A stretch of 5,346 nt of DNA from an uncultured Rhizobiaceae group bacterium (GCA_937923355.1 CALAIO010000092.1:1-5346), one strand, 5' to 3'. Positions 1-5,346 are shown, counted from the first letter of the stretch. Notes: generated from the letters alone by a model not told the origin. Numbers and translations: made by a program.

Positions 1-723
1 TACGAACTTCCATTTCATGTGCGACGGGAAACCAGCACCACCAAGACCACGAAGGCCAGAATCTTTCAGCAAATCAAGCATGGCATCAAATTCGATTGCC
101 CCAGACTTAACTTTTTCCCAAACAGCGTAACCACCGTCAGATTTATAAGCATCAAGTGCTACATAGTCTGGAATGTCTGCTTTAATTTCCTTGTTGGTAG
201 AACCTGTTGCTGCCAGCTTTAACAAGCTATCGACTGTTACATTGCCAACTTCTTTGTCGCCAACACGTGCAGCAGGTGCAACATCACACCCACCCATACA
301 AGGTGCGCGCATGATACGAACTTTTTCTTTATCAGCGCCTGCTTCCAGTTCTGAAATAAGCGTTTCTGCGCCCGCCATCATACAAGATAGAGAATCACAA
401 ACACGAATGGTCACAGGTGCAGGCTTTGCTTGACCTTCTTTAACAATATCAAAATGATCGTAGAAAGAAGCAACTTCATAGACTTCGGCCATTGAGATTT
501 TCATAGTCTCAGCAAGGGCACGCATGTGGCGTGCCTCAAGGCATGAATATTTATCTTGGATGAGGTGTAGATACTCAATTAATAAATCACGCTTGCGCTC
601 ACCCTCGCCGATCAAGGCATTTACTTCATTCAGTGAAGCCTCGTCCAGTTGACGACCTTTTGTGTGGTGAGATTTTTTACCTTTGCCGCGTTTTGGCTCA
701 TCTGGTGAAAAATGCTGATTCAT
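1..723 (-). CDS. fdhB: NAD-dependent formate dehydrogenase beta subunit, NuoE-NuoF fusion, truncated at the window edge
   Basis: This is the diaphorase-type beta subunit of a cytoplasmic NAD-dependent formate dehydrogenase, which passes electrons from the Mo/W alpha subunit through iron-sulfur centres and FMN to NAD+. The 241 codons seen contain a basic tail (about residues 1-25), then a NuoE-like thioredoxin-fold [2Fe-2S] domain. Its ligands are C109 and C114 (VCDSLSC) and C142 and C146 (APCMGGC). A NuoF-like domain then begins with the glycine-rich GLRGLGGAGFP at 223-233. The order and wording (KGRQ, LLIEYLHLIQDKY, FYDHFDIVKEG) resemble, from memory, the fused beta subunit of Methylobacterium FDH1. 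The full protein should be near 570 residues, so the FMN/NADH and [4Fe-4S] parts lie before position 1. The ATG at 723-721 has GGGAA seven bases upstream and an in-frame TAA further upstream, with no other start between. A related NuoE/NuoF-type hydrogenase or Complex I subunit is less likely. The alpha-subunit gene would be expected next to it, outside the window. Confidence 0.88.
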   Translation of the reverse strand, partial: MNQHFSPDEPKRGKGKKSHHTKGRQLDEASLNEVNALIGEGERKRDLLIEYLHLIQDKYSCLEARHMRALAETMKISMAEVYEVASFYDHFDIVKEGQAKPAPVTIRVCDSLSCMMAGAETLISELEAGADKEKVRIMRAPCMGGCDVAPAARVGDKEVGNVTVDSLLKLAATGSTNKEIKADIPDYVALDAYKSDGGYAVWEKVKSGAIEFDAMLDLLKDSGLRGLGGAGFPSHMKWKFV

Positions 724-786
724 TGAAGTATTCCCGTTTACAGATTCAACAATAATATGTCGTGATTATTGGGTTGGAAAGCGACT

Positions 787-813
787 GTCTACGACTTATC
801 TTAATGCGTAGAC
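787..813. repeat. Inverted repeat GTCTACG-N13-CGTAGAC
   Basis: A perfect 7-bp inverted repeat with a 13-base AT-rich spacer lies 64-90 bases upstream of the fdhB start. A second short repeat, GGCT-N11-AGCC (814-817 and 829-832), directly abuts it. Its position upstream of fdhB suits either an operator or a structured 5' leader on the minus strand. I do not recognise the motif as the site of a known regulator, and a 7-bp repeat could be chance. Confidence 0.35.
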
Positions 814-841
814 GGCTGGTATATAATTAGCCTACTATCCG

Positions 842-864
842 ACCGGGAACCCTGTCCGGTTTTA
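842..864 (+). other. Short GC-rich stem-loop followed by TTTT, terminator-like
   Basis: ACCGG (842-846) pairs with CCGGT (856-860) across a 9-base loop, with possible G-T pairs extending the stem at each end. The bases that follow run TTTAT, so 860-863 are all T. Read on the plus strand this has the form of a weak intrinsic terminator, but no plus-strand gene is seen upstream for it to end. It could equally be a hairpin in the fdhB leader or coincidence. The stem is short, so confidence is low. Confidence 0.25.
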
Positions 865-882
865 TCACTAATATCACAAGGA

Positions 883-899
883 TGACTTTCGACAAGTCA
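883..899. promoter_or_regulatory. Palindrome TGACTT-N5-AAGTCA, candidate operator for the quinone oxidoreductase gene
   Basis: A perfect 6-bp inverted repeat with a 5-base spacer (TCGAC) lies 73-89 bases upstream of the 973 start. It ends 18 bases before an exact TATAAT, so it covers where the -35 element of that promoter would be. No good TTGACA is present there. A dyad in that place is typical of a repressor operator or of an activator replacing a weak -35. It resembles the TGA-N9-TCA of RirA only loosely, because the spacing here is N11. The regulator is unknown. Confidence 0.4.
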
Positions 900-917
900 C
901 AATTATATTTTTCCTGT

Positions 918-923
918 TATAAT
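918..923 (+). promoter_or_regulatory. Candidate -10 element TATAAT for the quinone oxidoreductase gene
   Basis: An exact TATAAT occurs 49 bases upstream of the ATG at 973. No recognisable -35 hexamer lies 16-18 bases upstream. The flanking DNA is very AT-rich, so a chance match is possible. The nearby palindrome at 883-899 makes it more credible as a regulated promoter. Confidence 0.4.
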
Positions 924-972
924 AATAAATTTCATAAGATGAATAATATACAAGAGCTAAGGAAACGCAACC

Positions 973-1968
973 ATGACGACACCGACCACCATGCAAGCAA
1001 TAGAAATTACAACACCTGGTGGCCCGGAGGTATTACAAGCTTGCGAACGCTCAATACCTGAAATTGGTAATAATGAAGTGCTCATAAAAGTTGCAGTCGC
1101 CGGTGTTAATCGCCCTGATTGCCTGCAACGTATGGGCGGTTACCCGCCTCCTCCAGGTGCTTCTGATATTCCTGGCCTTGAGGTTGCTGGTGAAATCGTT
1201 GCGATTGGTTCTGATGTTGATGCTTCGAATATCGGCAAACGAGTCATGGCGCTTGTTCCAGGTGGTGGATATGCGGAATATGTTAACGTCGATATTACAA
1301 ACACGTTAAGCATCCCTGCAGGCTTATCCATGGAAGAATCAGGTGCAATTCCAGAAACCTTTTTTACCGTTTGGCATAATGTGTTTCAGCGTGGTGGATT
1401 GCTTTCTGGCGAGACCTTTATGGTGCATGGTGGCACAAGCGGTATTGGTACGACTGCCATTCAGCTTGCAAAAGCATTTGGCGCAAGCGTTATTGCGACT
1501 GCTGGCAGCAAAGAGAAATGCGAAGCCTGTCTGAAACTAGGTGCTGATCATGCGATTAATTACAAAACCGAAGTCTTTGAAGAGCGCACAAAAGAAATCA
1601 CAGAAGGCAAAGGCGTTGATGTTATTCTGGATATGGTTGGCGGTTCCTATACAGGCCGCAATTATAAAGCTGCAGCCATGGATGGGCGGATTGTACAAAT
1701 TGCTTTTCTTGGCGGTCCAAAAGCTGAGACCAACTTCTTACCCATTATGTTAAAGCGTCTGACGCATACAGGCTCGACACTTCGAGCCCGTTCTATTGAG
1801 TTTAAAGCTCAAATTGCAAATGAATTGCAGGAGAAAGTTTGGCCTTTGATAGAAAGTGGCAACGTTAAACCTGTGATGGATAGTTCGTTTAAAGTAAGCG
1901 AAGCTGACAAGGCACATGAGCGTATGGAATCAAGCGGGCATATCGGTAAGATTGTTTTGAAAACCTAA
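973..1968 (+). CDS. qor: NAD(P)H:quinone oxidoreductase, PIG3/zeta-crystallin type (zinc-free MDR family)
   Basis: This 331-residue soluble enzyme belongs to the medium-chain dehydrogenase/reductase superfamily and is predicted to reduce quinones or reactive carbonyl compounds with NAD(P)H. The N-terminal GroES-like domain carries GVNRPD at 44-49 followed by QRMGGYPPPPG and IPGLEVAGE, wording typical of the TP53I3 (PIG3)-like subgroup. The Rossmann nucleotide-binding loop is GGTSGIG at 153-159. The DMVGG (220-224) and GSTLRARS (267-274) segments also fit that subgroup. The catalytic and structural zinc cysteines of alcohol dehydrogenases are absent, as expected for quinone reductases. The length is typical. 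The ATG at 973 has TAAGGAAA seven bases upstream; the in-frame ATG at codon 7 lacks such a site. Its end overlaps the end of fbpB by 4 bp in the convergent direction. The physiological substrate cannot be read from sequence. Confidence 0.9.
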   Translation: MTTPTTMQAIEITTPGGPEVLQACERSIPEIGNNEVLIKVAVAGVNRPDCLQRMGGYPPPPGASDIPGLEVAGEIVAIGSDVDASNIGKRVMALVPGGGYAEYVNVDITNTLSIPAGLSMEESGAIPETFFTVWHNVFQRGGLLSGETFMVHGGTSGIGTTAIQLAKAFGASVIATAGSKEKCEACLKLGADHAINYKTEVFEERTKEITEGKGVDVILDMVGGSYTGRNYKAAAMDGRIVQIAFLGGPKAETNFLPIMLKRLTHTGSTLRARSIEFKAQIANELQEKVWPLIESGNVKPVMDSSFKVSEADKAHERMESSGHIGKIVLKT

Positions 1969-3632
1969 CGGTCACCAATTCTCAATAGCAACACCACTGG
2001 CACGGCGCCTGCTGCTATAATGAGCAAACAACCGACTGCTGCATCTTCTACGCGTGCTTGCGAGGCAAAGTCATAGACATGGGTTGATAGCGTATTCACA
2101 CCAAATGGTTTCAACATGATGGTTGCAGAGAGTTCTTTGATGACCTCAATAAACACTAGCAAGCCAGCTCCGATGATGGCAGGTTTGAGAATGGGTAACA
2201 GGATTGATTTTAAAACCTGCCCTCTTGTTCGCCCAAGGCTTCGTCCAGCCATATCGATATTTGGTGAAAGTTTATTAAAACCGTTTGTAATGCTTCCCTC
2301 TGCCATCGCCATAAAACGGACGACGTAAGCGAAGATAAGCGCTGCCCCTGACCCTGTTAGTAACAATCCTGTTGATATACCAAAGGTTGAGCGCATGACG
2401 CTATCAAGCTGATTGTCAAAATTTGCCAAGGGCAGAAAAATGCCCAGGGCAATCAGCGTTCCTGGTACAGCATATCCAAGTGAGGCAATGCGCACAGCAT
2501 TTCTCAGAATTGGCAGATTTGTTACACGTAAGGAATACGTCAAAAAAAGTGCGATGACGACTGCGATGAAAGCAGCGATAAGGCCAAGGGAGATGCTGGT
2601 AAAAAAGACTTCCACCAGCTTGGGCGAATATGCTTCATCAATATTTGCTATGGCATATTTGCCCAAGACATAAACAGGAACGCCAAACCCAAGCAGAACA
2701 GGCAGCAAACAGGCTATAAACGCAAAATATTGTTTTGAACCAGAGAGTTTTCTTCTAATAATCTTTGGCTTCGAACTGTTCGCTTTTGTATCGTGGAAGC
2801 GACGACCACCCCTGCTCCACCCTTCAACCTTGATGAGGAAGATGACAATAACAAGCAAGAAGAGTGCTATTTGAGCTGCCCCTGCCAAATCACTTTGATT
2901 TAACCAAACGGAAAAAATCGAAAATGTAAGCGTTTGTGTTCCCATGTGTTCTACAGCACCAATGTCGTTAAGCGTCTCCATCAGAGCCAGTGTGACACCT
3001 AAAATAATAGCAGGCCTCACAAGCGGCAAGATGACCTTGTAGAAAAGCTTCCATCCAGACGTACCCAGAACGCGGGCGCTATCAAGTATATTGCTGCCCT
3101 GAAACTGAAACATAGTTCGCACGGATAGATATACATAAGGGAATAGCACCAACCCCATGACAACAACTGTTCCCCCAATCGATCTGAAATCAGGGAACCA
3201 ATAATCTCTTGGTGTTTTGAAGCCACCAATTTGCCGAACAAGCATTTGTATCTCACCTGTGTAAGAGAAGAACTCTACAAACGCATAAGCTGAAATGTAT
3301 GTTGGAACCGCTAGCGGCAACATTAACATCCATTGTAAGTAGCCGCGAAAGGGAAACTCATAAAAAGCAACAAGCCAGGCTGAAACTGTGCCGATGATTG
3401 CAGTTAAAATACCTACCCCTAAGAGCAATAGAAAAGTGGTCTTTGTTGCTGTTGGCATCACGGTGGTTGCAATGTGAGCAAAACTTTCAAAGTTGCCACC
3501 AAGAGCTATGAAGACAAGTGCGATCACAGGCAGGCAAAGGCACAACGACAAAAACCCCGCAACAATAGCAAACTTGCTATTGTTGCGGGTTTGAACCTTG
3601 TTGGATTGATTGGGTAAGCTTATTTCACTCAA
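1965..3632 (-). CDS. fbpB: Ferric iron ABC transporter permease, fused double-domain (FbpB/SfuB family)
   Basis: This 555-residue inner-membrane protein is the permease of a Fe(III) uptake system and consists of two tandem binding-protein-dependent permease domains, about 12 membrane segments in all. Each half has the EAA-type loop that docks the ATPase: one near 184-209 (DSARVLG ... LPLVRPAI) and one near 460-486 (DMAGRSLG ... LPILKPAI). Both are followed by acidic helices typical of the family (ALMETLNDIGA and FIEVIKELSAT). The start is a TTG at 3632-3630 that overlaps the fbpA TGA. In-frame TGA TAA codons just upstream exclude an earlier start, and there is no good ribosome site, so translational coupling with fbpA is likely. 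Later starts (TTG at codons 28 and 30, GTG at 36) would remove the basic N-terminal tail and cut into the first membrane segment at about 21-45. A terminator-like hairpin lies inside codons 15-28. No fbpC follows, because the gene ends in a 4-bp convergent overlap with the oxidoreductase. Confidence 0.92.
   Translation of the reverse strand: MSEISLPNQSNKVQTRNNSKFAIVAGFLSLCLCLPVIALVFIALGGNFESFAHIATTVMPTATKTTFLLLLGVGILTAIIGTVSAWLVAFYEFPFRGYLQWMLMLPLAVPTYISAYAFVEFFSYTGEIQMLVRQIGGFKTPRDYWFPDFRSIGGTVVVMGLVLFPYVYLSVRTMFQFQGSNILDSARVLGTSGWKLFYKVILPLVRPAIILGVTLALMETLNDIGAVEHMGTQTLTFSIFSVWLNQSDLAGAAQIALFLLVIVIFLIKVEGWSRGGRRFHDTKANSSKPKIIRRKLSGSKQYFAFIACLLPVLLGFGVPVYVLGKYAIANIDEAYSPKLVEVFFTSISLGLIAAFIAVVIALFLTYSLRVTNLPILRNAVRIASLGYAVPGTLIALGIFLPLANFDNQLDSVMRSTFGISTGLLLTGSGAALIFAYVVRFMAMAEGSITNGFNKLSPNIDMAGRSLGRTRGQVLKSILLPILKPAIIGAGLLVFIEVIKELSATIMLKPFGVNTLSTHVYDFASQARVEDAAVGCLLIIAAGAVPVVLLLRIGDR
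3550..3589 (-). terminator. Strong intrinsic-terminator-like hairpin inside the 5' end of fbpB
   Basis: On the minus strand CCCGCAACAATAGCAA (3589-3574) and TTGCTATTGTTGCGGG (3571-3556) form a perfect 16-bp inverted repeat with only GT between them. In RNA this would fold as about 14-15 bp with a 4-6 base loop. The repeat is followed by one G and then five T (3554-3550), the classic rho-independent layout. It begins 40 bases after the fbpA stop, the usual place for a terminator or 3'-protecting hairpin of fbpA, yet it lies within codons 15-28 of fbpB. It may limit fbpB transcription relative to fbpA, stabilise the fbpA message, or act as a translation-dependent attenuator. On the plus strand only three T follow, so it is directional. 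The structure is certain; termination activity is inferred. Confidence 0.8.
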
Positions 3633-4660
3633 CTCTGTGGGCCGTTATCATATCCTACCTTATCAACCAGTTTCGAAGCCGCCTTGCGAAGTTTTGCGAT
3701 TGCATCAAGTCCAAGAGTATCGGGTTTGATTTCACCAAAACCTGCAACAGTCTCTGAAGGCTTTGCACCTGGTTTTACAGGGTATTCATATACTTTCTCT
3801 GCATAAATTTCCTGAGCCTTACCACTTGAAAGAAATTCCATCAACTTGATTGCGTTATCTTTATTGGGAGCATGTTTTGCAAGTGCCATGCCGGATACGT
3901 TTACATGCGTTCCGCGATCATTTGAGTTTGGAAAAATAACCTTGATCGATTTTGCCCATTCTTTTTGTTCAGGGTCTTTTGTATTATTTTGCATAAGGCC
4001 AACATAGTAAGTGTTTCCAATCCCAAGATCACACTCACCAGAGAAAATTGCCTTTGCTTGCGCGCGGTCGTTGCCATCAGGCTTTCTTGCCAGATTGTTC
4101 TTTACATCACCCAACCATTTTTCGGTATATTCTTCGCCTTTGTTGGCAATCATGGAGGCGAAAAGCGCTACATTGTAGGCATGCTGTCCAGAGCGGGTAC
4201 AGATACGACCTTTCCACTCAGGCTTTGCAAGGTCTTCATACGTTATATCATTTTGTGCAACACGCTCTTTTGAAGCAAATACAACACGCCCACGAATGGT
4301 TAGACCAAACCAACTGCCATCTTCGCTGCGGAAGTTTTCAGGAATATTTGCATTGATTTTCTCATTGTTAACTTCCTGCGTCAGACCTTTGTTTGAAATT
4401 TCTGATAATCTACCAATGTCTACCGTCAAAATAACATCAGCAGGTGAATTCAGTCCCTCTGCCTGGAGTTTTTCAACCATGCCTTTTTTCAAGAACTGGA
4501 CTTCAGTTTCGATGCCAGTTTCTTTTGTGAACTCTTCTAGCAGTGGCTGGATAAGATCAGGCTGTCTGTATGAGTATATGTTCACAGTATCGGCAAATGC
4601 GGTGGATGGTAGTGTAGAAAGTGCAGTTGCACCAAATAGCAGTTTCAATATCGTTTTCAT
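3629..4660 (-). CDS. fbpA: Periplasmic Fe(III)-binding protein of an ABC transporter (FbpA/FutA/IdiA family)
   Basis: This 343-residue precursor binds ferric iron in the periplasm and delivers it to FbpB. Residues 1-23 form a Sec signal peptide: basic start MKTILK, hydrophobic core, and a likely cut after AFA before DTVNIYSYR. Family signatures follow: IYSYR at 28-32, NSPADVILTVD near 71-81, DRAQ near 198-201, NTYY near 216-219 and RGTHVNVSG near 249-257. The tyrosine pair Y218-Y219 matches the iron-phenolate ligands of the family, and Y29 or Y31 is a further candidate. Two cysteines (C154 and C210) are present. The ATG at 4660 is chosen because the signal peptide starts there and GAAAGA lies seven bases upstream. 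A longer TTG-initiated reading frame to 4732 would put 24 residues before the signal peptide and run through the IRO palindrome. The gene overlaps fbpB by 4 bp and is divergent from rirA, so repression by RirA when iron is plentiful is likely. Confidence 0.93.
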   Translation of the reverse strand: MKTILKLLFGATALSTLPSTAFADTVNIYSYRQPDLIQPLLEEFTKETGIETEVQFLKKGMVEKLQAEGLNSPADVILTVDIGRLSEISNKGLTQEVNNEKINANIPENFRSEDGSWFGLTIRGRVVFASKERVAQNDITYEDLAKPEWKGRICTRSGQHAYNVALFASMIANKGEEYTEKWLGDVKNNLARKPDGNDRAQAKAIFSGECDLGIGNTYYVGLMQNNTKDPEQKEWAKSIKVIFPNSNDRGTHVNVSGMALAKHAPNKDNAIKLMEFLSSGKAQEIYAEKVYEYPVKPGAKPSETVAGFGEIKPDTLGLDAIAKLRKAASKLVDKVGYDNGPQS

Positions 4661-4683
4661 CGGTTTGTCTTTCAGCGCTTTAA

Positions 4684-4702
4684 CATGACTAATTTTGTCA
4701 TG
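4684..4702. promoter_or_regulatory. RirA IRO-box candidate: CATGAC-N7-GTCATG (TGA-N9-TCA)
   Basis: A perfect 19-bp palindrome contains TGACTAATTTTGTCA, an exact match to the RirA IRO pattern TGA-N9-TCA as I know it from rhizobial work. It lies 23 bases upstream of the fbpA ATG, directly in the promoter or transcript-start region. A TTGACA on the fbpA strand at 4729-4724 would place the box over or just after the -10 element. The adjacent rirA gene encodes the expected binding protein. RirA with its iron-sulfur cluster should bind here and repress fbpAB when iron is sufficient. Confidence 0.78.
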
Positions 4703-4723
4703 TTTCGCCCAGTTGCGAATGAT

Positions 4724-4729
4724 TGTCAA
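4724..4729 (-). promoter_or_regulatory. Possible -35 element TTGACA of the fbpA promoter
   Basis: An exact TTGACA is read on the minus strand, 64 bases upstream of the fbpA ATG. Seventeen bases further on the hexamer is GAAACA, a poor -10, so the assignment rests on the -35 alone. If it is correct, the IRO palindrome would lie across the start-site region, fitting repression. Confidence 0.35.
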
Positions 4730-4760
4730 CAATAAACTTGATAAAAAAGGTTTACTTTGT

Positions 4761-4775
4761 TTGGAATTGTTCTAA
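4761..4775. promoter_or_regulatory. Irr box (ICE) candidate upstream of rirA
   Basis: The 15 bases read TTGGAA-TTG-TTCTAA. Recalled from the literature, the Irr iron control element is close to TTAGAA-N3-TTCTAA, so 11 of 12 defined positions match. The site ends 33 bases before the rirA ATG and overlaps TCTAAT (4771-4776), a possible -10 of the rirA promoter. Irr is the haem-responsive Fur-family regulator that acts when iron is scarce in Hyphomicrobiales and Rhodobacterales. Binding here would most simply repress rirA at low iron. Sequence alone cannot exclude a chance match in AT-rich DNA. Confidence 0.5.
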
Positions 4776-4808
4776 TGTAGAGTTATCGAAAATTAAACAG
4801 GATTGATT

Positions 4809-5282
4809 ATGCGCCTGACAAAGCAGACAAATTACGCAATTCGTATCTTGATGTATTGCGCAGCAAACGATGGAAAATTAAGCCAAATTCCAGAGATTGC
4901 AGCTGCGTATAATCTTTCTGAGGCGTTTTTATTCAAAATTTTAAAGCCAATTGTGAAGCATGGTTTTGTAGAATCAATCCGTGGTCGAAATGGTGGCGTA
5001 CGCCTTGCAAGGCCTGCTTCCGAGATTAAATTATCAGAAGTTATTCACATTACAGAAGATAATTTTGCCATGGCGGACTGTTTTGAAGCAGATGGAACGG
5101 ACTGTCCGTTGATTGATCACTGCGGTCTAAACTCAGCATTAAGAGAAGCGTTGAACGCTTTCTTTGCAGTTCTGGATAAATACACCATTCAGGATATTGC
5201 CAGTAGCAACTCTCGCATTGACGAATTACTTGGATTGCATTTGCTTGAAGGGTATGAAGCCCCTGCCATTAAGGCCGTTTAA
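4809..5282 (+). CDS. rirA: Iron-responsive Rrf2-family transcriptional regulator RirA
   Basis: This 157-residue DNA-binding protein is the iron-sulfur iron sensor of many alphaproteobacteria and represses iron-uptake genes when its [4Fe-4S] cluster is intact. The N-terminal winged helix-turn-helix begins MRLTKQTNYAIRILMYCAAN, with the recognition region at about 28-46 and the wing RGRNGGVRL at 58-66. The three cluster cysteines are C91, C99 and C105 (CFEADGTDCPLIDHC), the same positions as in Rhizobium RirA. This separates it from IscR and NsrR, whose cysteine spacing differs. The length is usual. The ATG at 4809 is chosen because AGGA lies six bases upstream and the family starts with MRLTKQTNYA; a TTG two codons earlier directly abuts that ribosome site. 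The gene is divergent from fbpAB, its likely target, and has an Irr-like box in front. Confidence 0.95.
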   Translation: MRLTKQTNYAIRILMYCAANDGKLSQIPEIAAAYNLSEAFLFKILKPIVKHGFVESIRGRNGGVRLARPASEIKLSEVIHITEDNFAMADCFEADGTDCPLIDHCGLNSALREALNAFFAVLDKYTIQDIASSNSRIDELLGLHLLEGYEAPAIKAV

Positions 5283-5346
5283 GGATCTAAGATTTTACCG
5301 TCATCTTTCGCGGCGTATTACATAAACACTCACAACCATTTTCTGT
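5283..5346. other. Non-coding tail after rirA, nothing recognisable
   Basis: These 64 bases follow the rirA stop. I see no stem-loop with a T-run and no gene start, so the rirA terminator is either absent here or outside the window. Confidence 0.5.

Noticed and set aside
19..433. Two plus-strand open frames of 67 and 86 codons
   Set aside because: They are antisense to the conserved fdhB reading frame, which carries clear iron-sulfur motifs. Their own translations show no recognisable domain.
883..899. A RirA IRO-box upstream of the oxidoreductase
   Set aside because: It has TGA and TCA half-sites, but the spacing is 11 rather than 9, so it does not fit the RirA pattern.
2116..2673. Two plus-strand open frames (70 and 86 codons) inside fbpB
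   Set aside because: They lie antisense to well-conserved permease segments, including the second EAA loop, and show no features of their own.
3965..4688. Three plus-strand open frames of 102, 102 and 130 codons opposite fbpA
   Set aside because: They are shadows of the fbpA coding frame on the other strand, with no ribosome site or family resemblance seen.
4661..4732. N-terminal extension of fbpA from a TTG at 4732
   Set aside because: The extra 24 residues would precede a complete signal peptide and would run through the IRO palindrome. The ATG at 4660 explains both better.
4733..4754. Inverted repeat TAAAC-N12-GTTTA between fbpA and rirA
   Set aside because: Five-bp arms of this composition are expected by chance in such AT-rich DNA, and they match no site I know.
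4803..4808. TTG start of rirA two codons before the ATG
   Set aside because: The TTG directly abuts the AGGA ribosome site, leaving no spacing, and RirA proteins begin MRLTKQTNYA.
1..5346. Novel defence, mobile or CRISPR system
   Set aside because: No direct-repeat array, transposase, integrase, toxin-antitoxin pair or unknown multi-gene cassette is visible. Every sizeable reading frame that makes sense belongs to a known family.

Overview
The window looks like a chromosomal segment of an alphaproteobacterium with fairly AT-rich coding sequence, probably Hyphomicrobiales or a close marine relative. This rests on three things: a clear RirA (the iron-sulfur Rrf2-family iron regulator of that class), an Irr-type box beside it, and a fused NuoE-NuoF formate dehydrogenase beta subunit of the Methylobacterium FDH1 type. 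No mobile elements, CRISPR arrays, tRNA or rRNA genes were seen. The species cannot be named from this sequence alone.

Layout from left to right. Positions 1-723 (minus strand) hold the N-terminal 241 codons of an NAD-dependent formate dehydrogenase beta subunit; the rest lies before position 1. Positions 724-972 are a divergent control region with three separate inverted repeats and one exact TATAAT. Positions 973-1968 (plus) encode a PIG3/zeta-crystallin-type quinone oxidoreductase. Its stop codon overlaps by 4 bp, tail to tail, the end of a minus-strand iron-uptake pair. That pair is fbpA (3629-4660, periplasmic Fe(III)-binding protein) followed by fbpB (1965-3632, double-length ABC permease). 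Positions 4661-4808 are a divergent control region, followed by rirA (4809-5282, plus). The last 64 bases show nothing recognisable.

The right half works as a self-contained iron-control module. FbpA captures ferric iron in the periplasm and FbpB carries it through the inner membrane. The ATPase (FbpC) is not next to them and must be supplied from elsewhere. RirA, read in the opposite direction, should repress fbpAB when iron is plentiful. A perfect palindrome containing the RirA IRO pattern TGA-N9-TCA lies just upstream of the fbpA start, and a near-consensus Irr (ICE) box lies just upstream of rirA. Together they suggest a double-negative iron switch.

The most unusual structure is a 16-bp perfect inverted repeat followed by five T residues, which has the form of an intrinsic terminator on the fbpAB strand. 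It lies 40 nt after the fbpA stop but inside codons 15-28 of fbpB. fbpB itself starts at a TTG overlapping the fbpA TGA (TTGA). This suggests that translation of fbpB may control transcription of fbpB.
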